Shown piece after piece: positions 18,196 through 25,947 of a stretch of 64,000 nt of DNA (positions are counted from its first letter, which is position 1; each line of letters opens with the position of its first letter). This DNA is from Carnobacterium gallinarum DSM 4847 (lineage in GTDB: Bacteria; Bacillota; Bacilli; Lactobacillales; Carnobacteriaceae): positions 2,651,496 to 2,715,495 of the forward strand of contig NZ_JQLU01000005.1 in assembly GCF_000744375.1 (NCBI RefSeq), given 5' to 3'. The notes beneath the pieces were generated by a model, which ran no database searches, was not told the origin of the DNA, and saw nothing but the letters and a program-made list of their open reading frames with translations. The translations under genes and the position numbers were made by a program.

Positions 18196-19155
18196 ATGGA
18201 GTTAATATCAGTTGAAACCGTTCAAAATATTGTTGGCGTTGTAGTGGCTACAGTCTTAATGGTTGTTCTGATTATAAAGATTCAAAAAAGAAAAGCTAAA
18301 GCGGCCAAAGAAAATGCTGAAAAAAAACAAGAAGAGCTGCATAAGAAAAAAATCCGAGCAACACAGATGCGGATTATTCATCAACGACAACAAGATGGAA
18401 TTGGAGAACTAATCGATTATGCTGATTATCATATGAACCTAAAGGAATGGATTGTTGCCGTGATTGGAGCAGGACTTGTTTTTTCTATTTTAGGTTATAT
18501 ATTTTATGAAAAACCAGTGATTATTCTACTAATGTCTTTATTTGGATTATTCTTTCCGATTCAGCGCCGGAAGCAATTATTAGTAACGCGTAAACATGTC
18601 CTTAATCTACAATTCAAGGAAGCGGTTCAATCTTTATCTGCGTCATTAGCAGCAGGACGTTCGGCTGAAAGTAGTTTTCAAGAAGTTGCCTATGATTTGA
18701 AACTATTATATCCAGATCCGAATACGTATATTTTAAAAGAATTTGATATTATCAATCGTCGGGTTGAAAATGGCGAACCTTTAGAGCGTGCGATTGAAGA
18801 TTTTGCCCAACGTTCTGATGTGGAAGATATTATGAATTTTGCCGATGTTTTTGTGACCTGTAAACGGACAGGCGGAAGCTTGGTAGAAGTAATGAAACGC
18901 ACAGCGGATATTATCTCAGACAAATTAGAAGTTCAACAAGATATGAAGGTTCTTGTTTCGCAAAAGAAATTTGAAGCGCAAATCTTGAATTTAATGCCAG
19001 TTGGGATGGTTTTACTGTTAAAACTTACTGGTGGAGACTATCTAAATCCACTTTATGATTGGAATGGTCCTGGACCAGTGATTATGACTGTTTGTTTACT
19101 CTTTTTATTGGCAGCTTACTTAATCGGCCAAAAAATTATGAATATCAAAATGTAA
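18196..19155 (+). CDS. tadB: TadB-like inner membrane platform protein
   Basis: A type II secretion system F-domain protein of 319 residues. An N-terminal helix (about 10-30), a charged coiled segment (KKRKAKAAKENAEKKQEELHK), two central hydrophobic segments (about 90-125), the T2SSF domain with SASLAAGRSAESSF and VFVTCKRTGGSLVEVM, and two C-terminal helices are visible. With TadC it forms the membrane platform on which the TadA ATPase acts. The start is ATG behind AAAGGAG. Confidence 0.88.
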   Translation: MELISVETVQNIVGVVVATVLMVVLIIKIQKRKAKAAKENAEKKQEELHKKKIRATQMRIIHQRQQDGIGELIDYADYHMNLKEWIVAVIGAGLVFSILGYIFYEKPVIILLMSLFGLFFPIQRRKQLLVTRKHVLNLQFKEAVQSLSASLAAGRSAESSFQEVAYDLKLLYPDPNTYILKEFDIINRRVENGEPLERAIEDFAQRSDVEDIMNFADVFVTCKRTGGSLVEVMKRTADIISDKLEVQQDMKVLVSQKKFEAQILNLMPVGMVLLLKLTGGDYLNPLYDWNGPGPVIMTVCLLFLLAAYLIGQKIMNIKM

Positions 19156-19166
19156 GGAGACGAAGT

Positions 19167-20039
19167 ATGGCTGTTATTTTAAAAATTAGTTTTGTTGTTT
19201 TAATTGGTTTTATTTTAATGATGTTATTGAAAGCTGGAAAAAAATACAAAGATTTTATTGAACACTACAAAAAAGCAGTCGGTTTGCCTTTTATGGCTCC
19301 GTATTCCTTTGAATTCTTAGATACTTTTTCACTAATTGAAAAATTCTATAAACAAATTGCAAATATTCAACAAAAAATGATCAGTCTTTATGGAACAAAA
19401 GATGCCACTAATCAAACTCGTGCTTTTCTTGCACAGATAATTTCTTTAACTACATTGGCTGTTCTTGCTACGTTATTGATTGGCATTATGCAACCAAATG
19501 ATACTAGTGGAGCCATCGCGATGGGGATCTTAACGTTATTGATTCCTTTTGTATTAGTTAAGAACTTAGATACAAAAGAACGAAATCGCAGAATGGCCAT
19601 CATCCATGAGTTGCCAGAATTTCTAAACAAATTAATCTTGCTAATTAATGCTGGTGAAACAGCCCAGAAAGCTTTTATTCGGTGTACATTAGCCAAAGCG
19701 GATTTTGTTGATAAAAGTCCATTGTACTATGAGCTAGCAGAAACCGTTACAAAAATTGAAAATAATTTACCTTTTTCAGAAGCCCTAAATCAATTAAGCA
19801 AGAAGTGTGCGATTCAGGAAATGTCAGTTTTTACAACGACTTTACTGTTGAATTATCGAAAAGGTGGAGAACAGTTGGTTCACTCGCTAAAAGAACTTTC
19901 AACTACGCTTTGGGGCAAACGAAAAGCCCAGACTCAAATGAAGGGGGAAGAAGCCTCTTCAAAAATGGTTTTCCCATTAATTATGATTTTTGGTGTTGTT
20001 ATGGTAATTGTTGGTTATCCAGCACTGGCTATGTTTTAA
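19167..20039 (+). CDS. tadC: TadC-like inner membrane platform protein
   Basis: The second T2SSF-domain platform protein, 290 residues. It has an N-terminal helix, paired helices around 85-135 and a C-terminal helix (VFPLIMIFGVVMVIVGYPALAMF). The F-domain core shows INAGETAQKAFIRC and LLNYRKGGEQLVHSL. ATG 19167 follows AAGGAGA by 6 nt; the frame is open further upstream inside tadB but that part is a shadow. A 108-nt gap without a terminator precedes the pilin gene. Confidence 0.85.
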   Translation: MAVILKISFVVLIGFILMMLLKAGKKYKDFIEHYKKAVGLPFMAPYSFEFLDTFSLIEKFYKQIANIQQKMISLYGTKDATNQTRAFLAQIISLTTLAVLATLLIGIMQPNDTSGAIAMGILTLLIPFVLVKNLDTKERNRRMAIIHELPEFLNKLILLINAGETAQKAFIRCTLAKADFVDKSPLYYELAETVTKIENNLPFSEALNQLSKKCAIQEMSVFTTTLLLNYRKGGEQLVHSLKELSTTLWGKRKAQTQMKGEEASSKMVFPLIMIFGVVMVIVGYPALAMF

Positions 20040-20147
20040 AAAGCTAAAATCTGAAAGGTGGTGAGGCTGCAAAAGTAGAAAACAAAATCAGGTGAGGCTT
20101 TTATAAAAAATATAGATAAAAGTAATAAAAAAAAAGGAGGAACAAGA

Positions 20148-20330
20148 ATGAAGAATTTTATGTTAGATTTCTGGAAAGATGAGCAAGGATTGGAAACACT
20201 AGAAATGTTATTGATTATTGCGATTATTGTCGTGATTGCTGTTATGTTTAAAGATAAAATCATGACTTGGGCGCAAAGTTTACTAGATAAAGGCGACGAG
20301 AATATCACGAATATTGTCGATAACAAATAA
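20148..20330 (+). CDS. flp: Flp-type pilin
   Basis: A 60-residue prepilin. It has a short basic/acidic leader ending in Gly14, predicted prepilin peptidase cleavage before Leu15, Glu at +5 (Glu19), and a 17-residue hydrophobic helix (MLLIIAIIVVIAVMF). This is the size and layout of Flp major pilins polymerised by Tad systems. The ribosome site AAAAAGGAGGA is the strongest in the operon, fitting a highly expressed subunit. Cleavage would be by the prepilin peptidase at 25400-25921. Confidence 0.9.
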   Translation: MKNFMLDFWKDEQGLETLEMLLIIAIIVVIAVMFKDKIMTWAQSLLDKGDENITNIVDNK

Positions 20331-20352
20331 TAAAATCAGCGGGGTAGAGAAG

Positions 20353-21015
20353 ATGGAAGAATATATAGTGGAGATAAAGCGATTTTTGAAATCAGAGAAG
20401 GGCAGTGCTTTGCTAGAAGCCTCTTTTCTCTATCCTGCTATTTTAATTATTACAGTAGCAATGTTGCTTTTTACGATTGTTGTGTACCAACAATCTTTAG
20501 TTCATTATCAAGCTAGAAAAGTGGCGGATAAAGTAGCTTATGTATGGAATTACAATAGTGATTCCCAAGAAATTGGAAAAAATAATGGATTATTTGAAAA
20601 ATACACCAGCCAAGATCATGGTGATGGTCTATATTGGCGATTACATGGAAATAATGTTCTTCAACAGTTTGGAATTAATTTTGGAAATGGCAGTGGTGTT
20701 GTCGGGACTAAAGAAAGTTTAGCTAAGACAAAATACAAAAGTACGAATGTGGAATTAGATATTAAATTTGAAAATAATCTGTTAGGTCGAAATCAAATTA
20801 AAGTTACTGCAAAAAGTGGATTTAAGATGCCAAGTCTATTGAAAAAAGGATTTGGCATCGATAAGGATGTTGAAGCCGTAGCTTATGCCGATGTGACAGA
20901 TACAGTTGAAAGTATACGAGATTTAAGATTTATGGCATATGTGGTAGGAGAACTTAAAAACACTCTAGAAAAAGACGGGAAATTGGCAAGTATTCTCAGT
21001 AAATTAGGATTTTAA
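20353..21015 (+). CDS. TadE-like pseudopilin
   Basis: A 220-residue protein with a class III-type signal: KSEKG at 13-17, cleavage predicted after Gly17, then SALLE with Glu at +5 and a hydrophobic helix (about 24-46). The remainder is a hydrophilic extracellular domain. TadE/TadF proteins are pseudopilins needed for Flp pilus assembly. I use ATG 20353, because the first part of the open frame overlaps flp and the local purine-rich GGGGTAGAG lies before it. Confidence 0.8.
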   Translation: MEEYIVEIKRFLKSEKGSALLEASFLYPAILIITVAMLLFTIVVYQQSLVHYQARKVADKVAYVWNYNSDSQEIGKNNGLFEKYTSQDHGDGLYWRLHGNNVLQQFGINFGNGSGVVGTKESLAKTKYKSTNVELDIKFENNLLGRNQIKVTAKSGFKMPSLLKKGFGIDKDVEAVAYADVTDTVESIRDLRFMAYVVGELKNTLEKDGKLASILSKLGF

Positions 21016-21034
21016 CTAAAAGTAAGGAGATAAG

Positions 21035-23416
21035 ATGGAGAATTTTTTTAGAAGACAAAATGGTTCTGTTTCAATTTATTTTATGATTGTTTCATTAATT
21101 TTTTTCTTATTTAGTACAGTTTTGATTGATTTTATGCGAATTATGGTTGCTGAAAGAAAACTAGAACATGCAACAAAAACAGCAGCAGCTTCAATTATGT
21201 CTAACTATAATGCAGAAGTAATGGGAAGATATGGATTGTTTGTTTTTGATGGAGATACGAGTAAAGCAACAGAAATGGCTTCTAATGTTACTAAAAGTAA
21301 TCTTGAACTTAAAGATAATTTTTTTAATATTGCTGAATTGTCAAATTCAACAAGTCAAGTTGATTTTATGAAATTTGATGATCGTATTGGGTTAACCAGT
21401 GAAGAAACATTAAAGCAACAAATGCTAGAGTCAGTTAAGTATAAAGGACCATTAGCATTTGGCGAAGAAACGTTTGAAATATTTGATTTTTTTACTCAAA
21501 ATGGACGAGATACCCAAGCATTGAAAAAAATGATGAAAGAACAAAAGAAAATTAAAGCAGAAATGGAAAAAAGGCTGGAAAATATTAAAGAAATTGAAGA
21601 AGAGTTAAAAAACATTGAGATTGCTCCAATCCAACTAAGCTTAAATCGAAGTCAAATTGAAGCTTATAATCAAGCTATTTTTATTAAAACGTATTTTGTT
21701 GAATCGGGAGATAGTTTTGAAAATAAACAACAAGCAATTTTTAAACAAGCTTATGAAAATGAAACTGATGAAAAGATAAAGGCGAACTTAAAGATTCAAA
21801 TGGATAAGCATCATGAGGAATTAGAAAAGTTAAAAGATGCGGGAACCGATGCTGAAACGAGTTTGGGAAATGAAGTTACAAACATTAACGCAAAAGTAAC
21901 GGAAGTAAAGAATGCACTATCTAAATTAAAAACTGCTGAATCCGCAATAAAAGCGGCTATTACTTCCAATGAAGAAATAAAAAAGAAGCTTGGCAATCTA
22001 CCAAGTGGCGATTCAAAAGAAATTAACGAGATGCGCGAGGCGATACAAAAAGCCTATGTAGATCCAGTTAAGTTGACAGATATGCAAGGGAAAATTCAAA
22101 CATCAAAAAAAAATTTAGAAACCTATCAAGGCAAGTTAGAAGCCTATAGTAAAAAAATAAAGGGCTATAAAAAAGCTTCTTTAAAACCGGGCATAGATAA
22201 AAGTTTAGCCATTGATAAAAATGATCTGAAAATTGATCAAGACTCTACTAAAGAACAAATAGAACAATCAGTAACAAATCGGGTTACTAAAAATAAAAAT
22301 CATGCAATGGCAGTTGGTTATCAATCTGTAGTCGATTTGTATTTAGGCAAAGAAATATCAGCTATTGAGAATAGTGGAATTAATGAAATCAATCAAGCGA
22401 TTGATGCAGTAGTGACGACTTCTAAAGAAAAAGAGGTCCGTCAAGAATTATCTGAAGATGAGAAAAAGCAAGAGGAAGCAGAAAAAGAAAAGACAGCTGG
22501 TGGTATGAAAGATTTAGGTAAGATTATGGACGTAATCAATACGGCTAAAGACAAATTAGATTCTGAACAAGCGATTTACGATAATTTAGAAGCGATTATG
22601 AAAAGTAATGACGCTGAAAATCAGAAGGACTACCCAGAAGGAAAAGCGCCATCAACCGATGCCGATGATTTAGTTGATCAAAGTTTTGATCTGTTAGACA
22701 CGCTAACAACCATGGGCAATCAACTGAAGAACCGAGCTTTATTGAATGAATATTTATTAGGCGAGTTTGGTACAAGCCAACCAGTCAGTCTATTTGGTAC
22801 AGATACAATCGATCCAGATAATATAGATGGTTTGATTTCTGATTTTGAGTTCCAGAATAAGCAAGTTGAATATTTGATGTATGGAAAAAGTACACCAGGT
22901 GCGAATTATGCATCAGCATTGTTGGAATTGATTATGATACGGTTAGTCTGTAATTTGATTTCGGGTGCATTTGATAAGGCTGTTCAAAAAGCTTTTAGCG
23001 TTAATATTTTGGTTGGTTTAGCAGCATTGATATCGTATACGATTATTGAAACTGTAAAGGATATTATTAAGTTAACTAAATCAAATGATATAGAACGTAA
23101 AGATAAATCTGCAGCTTTTTTCAAAATGAAAATTGGAAAAATTGACCCTTCAAAATTAACTTTAACATATCGAGACTATTTACGTTTAATGTTATTATTT
23201 GAACGGAAAAATCAATATGCTCGAGCATTAGCAGTAGTAGAACAAGTAAGTGAAGAAAAAGGAGTCGGGATAAAACCAACCCAAATAAAGGTAACAAATA
23301 CAGCAAAAATTAAACCTTGGTTTTTACCTAACGCCGTTAAAACTTTTACTACTCTAGATAGTAAGTTAGTCGATGGAGAAATTGAGTTGAAAACAGAATT
23401 ATATTATTCATATTAA
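21035..23416 (+). CDS. TadG-like / DUF5702-type surface protein with long coiled coil
   Basis: A 793-residue protein. The N-terminus RRQNGSVSIYFMIVSL resembles a prepilin-type anchor, but Tyr, not Glu, is at +5, so it may not be processed or polymerised. After the helix comes ATKTAAASIMSNYNAEVMGRYGLFVFD, typical of TadG/DUF5702 proteins of Firmicute Tad loci. Residues about 165-510 are highly charged and predicted coiled coil. A hydrophobic stretch lies at about 625-670. A minor pilus component or assembly factor outside the membrane is likely (inference from position between two pseudopilin genes). Confidence 0.7.
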   Translation: MENFFRRQNGSVSIYFMIVSLIFFLFSTVLIDFMRIMVAERKLEHATKTAAASIMSNYNAEVMGRYGLFVFDGDTSKATEMASNVTKSNLELKDNFFNIAELSNSTSQVDFMKFDDRIGLTSEETLKQQMLESVKYKGPLAFGEETFEIFDFFTQNGRDTQALKKMMKEQKKIKAEMEKRLENIKEIEEELKNIEIAPIQLSLNRSQIEAYNQAIFIKTYFVESGDSFENKQQAIFKQAYENETDEKIKANLKIQMDKHHEELEKLKDAGTDAETSLGNEVTNINAKVTEVKNALSKLKTAESAIKAAITSNEEIKKKLGNLPSGDSKEINEMREAIQKAYVDPVKLTDMQGKIQTSKKNLETYQGKLEAYSKKIKGYKKASLKPGIDKSLAIDKNDLKIDQDSTKEQIEQSVTNRVTKNKNHAMAVGYQSVVDLYLGKEISAIENSGINEINQAIDAVVTTSKEKEVRQELSEDEKKQEEAEKEKTAGGMKDLGKIMDVINTAKDKLDSEQAIYDNLEAIMKSNDAENQKDYPEGKAPSTDADDLVDQSFDLLDTLTTMGNQLKNRALLNEYLLGEFGTSQPVSLFGTDTIDPDNIDGLISDFEFQNKQVEYLMYGKSTPGANYASALLELIMIRLVCNLISGAFDKAVQKAFSVNILVGLAALISYTIIETVKDIIKLTKSNDIERKDKSAAFFKMKIGKIDPSKLTLTYRDYLRLMLLFERKNQYARALAVVEQVSEEKGVGIKPTQIKVTNTAKIKPWFLPNAVKTFTTLDSKLVDGEIELKTELYYSY

Positions 23417-23431
23417 AAGGAGAAGATAAAC

Positions 23432-24022
23432 ATGAAAAAATTAGTAATGACAATGGTATTAGGAAGTATATTTATTTTAGGAGCTTGTGGAAACACGACT
23501 AAAGAAACATCATCAAAAGAAGATACGTCAGAAAAATCGGTGACAACAGAACAGAAGAAAGATTCTAAAGAAAATGAAGGTTTAGGTGATTACAAAGGCT
23601 TGAAAATTGGTGATACAGTAGCAGTTAAAGGTGCAGATATGTATGATGGAACGATGGATTTTGATTTTACGTTGAATAAAATAGAATATACAATCCAACC
23701 GATAGCTGGAAAAGATCCAGGATATGATAGTGGTTTTATTATTGCTGATGTTACCATTAAAAATACAGGAACAGAAGAATTAGATGTTGATATATTAGCT
23801 AGTCTACAATATAGTGGAGCTCCTTTTTCATTCGGTTCAGATTTTGATTTGAAGGAGTTAGATGATTCAGAAAAATTATCAAAAGGTGAGAGTAAAACAG
23901 GAAAAATGATTGTTTATTATAAAAATCTAGATGGCACTATAACCTATGGGCTAGAAGGGTACTCCACATTATTTTCATATGATATCAAGGTAGATGAGAT
24001 GAAAGACTATGTAGCTGAATAA
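23432..24022 (+). CDS. lipoprotein, DUF4352-like (copy 1)
   Basis: A 196-residue lipoprotein. The signal peptide ends in the lipobox LGAC (Cys19). A Ser/Thr/Lys/Glu-rich linker is followed by a beta-rich domain with DFTLNKIEYT and SGFIIADVTIKNTG, the pattern of DUF4352 immunoglobulin-like lipoprotein domains. It is inside the tad operon (15 nt after the previous gene) with AAAAGGAGA as ribosome site. The next gene is a paralogue. Function unknown; a membrane-surface partner of the pilus is possible. Confidence 0.72.
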   Translation: MKKLVMTMVLGSIFILGACGNTTKETSSKEDTSEKSVTTEQKKDSKENEGLGDYKGLKIGDTVAVKGADMYDGTMDFDFTLNKIEYTIQPIAGKDPGYDSGFIIADVTIKNTGTEELDVDILASLQYSGAPFSFGSDFDLKELDDSEKLSKGESKTGKMIVYYKNLDGTITYGLEGYSTLFSYDIKVDEMKDYVAE

Positions 24023-24050
24023 GCTTTGCATATTTTAAAAGGAGATAAAC

Positions 24051-24635
24051 ATGAAAAAATTAGTAATGACAATGGTATTAGGAAGTATGTTGATTATAGG
24101 AGCGTGTGGAAATAATAAGGAAGAAAGTATGAACAAGGAAAATATATCAAATCAAGAAAGTCCATCTAAAAAGATATCAGAAAAAACAGATGATATCGAA
24201 AGTTATAAAGGATTAAGAATTGGAGATTTAGTATCGGTAAACTATGCAAAAGCTTTTAAAGGGAAATATGCATTTGATTTTACTTTGAATAAGTTAGAAT
24301 TTACTGATCAACCACTAGGTGGATCAGAGGCGGAATATGAAAGTAGTTTTATTATTGCCGATATTACTATAAAAAATGTTGGAAAAGAAGCTTTACCATT
24401 AGAACAATTAGAGAATATGAAAATAGGGCCTGCTATTTTTGATTTTGGAGTGGATTATGAATTTAATGATATTGATGGCTCTGCAAAACTAGGTGTTGGC
24501 GAAAGTATAACTGGAAAAATGGTTACTGATTTCAGAAAATTAGACAGCAAATTAACATGGGGATTAGAAGGGATAACAACTGTGTTTTCATATGATATTA
24601 AAGCAGATGAAATTGGAGACTATGTACCTGAATAA
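24051..24635 (+). CDS. lipoprotein, DUF4352-like (copy 2)
   Basis: A 194-residue paralogue of the preceding gene. The first 38 nt of the coding sequences are identical, and the signal peptide is nearly so (lipobox IGAC, Cys19). The mature domains share the order of motifs (YKGLRIGD, FDFTLNKLEFT, SSFIIADITIKNVG, LGVGES, TWGLEG, FSYDIKADEI) but have diverged. It is a tandem duplication within the tad operon. The ribosome site AAAAGGAGATAAAC is also nearly identical. Confidence 0.72.
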   Translation: MKKLVMTMVLGSMLIIGACGNNKEESMNKENISNQESPSKKISEKTDDIESYKGLRIGDLVSVNYAKAFKGKYAFDFTLNKLEFTDQPLGGSEAEYESSFIIADITIKNVGKEALPLEQLENMKIGPAIFDFGVDYEFNDIDGSAKLGVGESITGKMVTDFRKLDSKLTWGLEGITTVFSYDIKADEIGDYVPE

Positions 24636-24705
24636 AAAGTGTTTCAGTTCTCAATAAAAACGTATCATGTTTAAACCCTAGTTAAAAGGAGGAGGTGAGT
24701 AATTA

Positions 24706-25371
24706 TTGAACAATTGGTTAAAGTGTGAAAAAGGTAGCCTACTCTTGGAAACAGCTATGATTTTACCAATTTTTTTAATGTTTATTTTTTTACTGTGGAC
24801 ATTGATCCGAATTTCGGTTATTCAAATGGCTTTGGATAAATCAACTTCAGACTTAGTTCAATCGGTTAATTCCTCAGCATATGGAATTAGTATTGTGATT
24901 GATAAGGGAAATGAACTGAAACAAGAGTTAAAGACTAAAGCCAATGGTGGAATTGATCAATGGATCGGTAAACAACCAGATGAGGCAGCGAAAATGTTGA
25001 ACATTAGTGGAATTGACACATATGTTAAAGAGTTAGTTGGAAATGGAATTGACGGAGGATTACCAGTTGATGCAATTGGTTCAAGCTATTACGAAAAAAT
25101 TGTAGGAAAAGAGGGACCTTGGTCTAATAGCAAATTAAAAGATGTATTTAAATCTAATATCCGAATGAAAGATAATGGTGAAATTAGTGGCTACTATGGT
25201 TCAGGTGATATAAAAATAGAAGAAGTTAACCCCGTTCAGGCTACTGGAAAAGAACAATTATATAAAGTTCGGGTTTCGTATGTTGTGCCTTTGAATTTGC
25301 CATTTCTTAATGGATATAAAGTAAATCTTCAAAGTGTAGCAGGTGGATATTTGTGGACGACTAATAGGTAA
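24706..25371 (+). CDS. second TadE/TadF-like pseudopilin
   Basis: A 221-residue protein. The N-terminus has CEKG (7-10), predicted cleavage after Gly10, SLLLE with Glu at +5 and a hydrophobic helix (about 16-38). The rest is a soluble extracellular domain. It starts at TTG 24706 behind a purine-rich AAAGGAGGAGGTGAG; no ATG alternative fits the prepilin signal. With the pseudopilin at 20353 it makes the usual pair of minor pseudopilins of a Tad locus. Confidence 0.8.
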   Translation: MNNWLKCEKGSLLLETAMILPIFLMFIFLLWTLIRISVIQMALDKSTSDLVQSVNSSAYGISIVIDKGNELKQELKTKANGGIDQWIGKQPDEAAKMLNISGIDTYVKELVGNGIDGGLPVDAIGSSYYEKIVGKEGPWSNSKLKDVFKSNIRMKDNGEISGYYGSGDIKIEEVNPVQATGKEQLYKVRVSYVVPLNLPFLNGYKVNLQSVAGGYLWTTNR

Positions 25372-25399
25372 CAGTCAATAAGTAAAAAAGGAGAACTAA

Positions 25400-25921
25400 A
25401 TGATTGGAACATCGGTACTAATGTTATGTGTATTTTTAGGAATTGCTTTTTATTATGATATTCGCTACAATCTTATTCCAAATAAATTAATTTTATTTTT
25501 TTTGCCTTTAGCATTTATAAATACAATTGGTGTCTCTGGAGTTGGTGGATTAGTTGATAGTATGTTAGGTTTTTTAGTTAGTGGTGGAATTATGATGATC
25601 CTCTATGTTTTTAAAGCATTAGCAGCAGGCGATGTTAAATTATTCGCTGTTATTGGAGCCATAATGGGAATTGAATTTTCTTTGTATTGTATGATGTACA
25701 CCATTATTGTAGGAGGAATTTTAGCTATTCTCATTCTTTTATTCACGCGAACATTTCTCTCGAGAATGTTAACAGCTATTCAACATATATGGACATCGAT
25801 AAAAGTGAAAACGACAGAGCCATTAGAGGTTTTTAAAGTCACCAAAGCTAAAACAATGCCCTTTATGATAGCCGTAGTACCGGGAGCATTAATTGCGATT
25901 TATTATGTATATCTTGTTTAA
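25400..25921 (+). CDS. prepilin peptidase, A24 family (TadV/CpaA-like)
   Basis: A 173-residue membrane aspartic peptidase that removes the leader from Flp prepilin and pseudopilins. The two catalytic aspartates are visible: Asp20 in FYYDIRYNLIPN and Asp78 in AAGDVKLFAVIGA (the GDVK motif). About five hydrophobic segments are present. It lacks the N-terminal methylase domain of PilD, as expected for TadV/CpaA. AAAAAGGAG precedes the ATG. Confidence 0.9.
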   Translation: MIGTSVLMLCVFLGIAFYYDIRYNLIPNKLILFFLPLAFINTIGVSGVGGLVDSMLGFLVSGGIMMILYVFKALAAGDVKLFAVIGAIMGIEFSLYCMMYTIIVGGILAILILLFTRTFLSRMLTAIQHIWTSIKVKTTEPLEVFKVTKAKTMPFMIAVVPGALIAIYYVYLV

Positions 25922-25947
25922 TTGGTTTGAAAAGAGGGAATGAGAAG

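Noticed and set aside
19059-19166. Upstream extension of tadC inside tadB
   Set aside because: The AAGGAGA at 19154-19160 is placed for ATG 19167, and the extension is an alternative frame of tadB.
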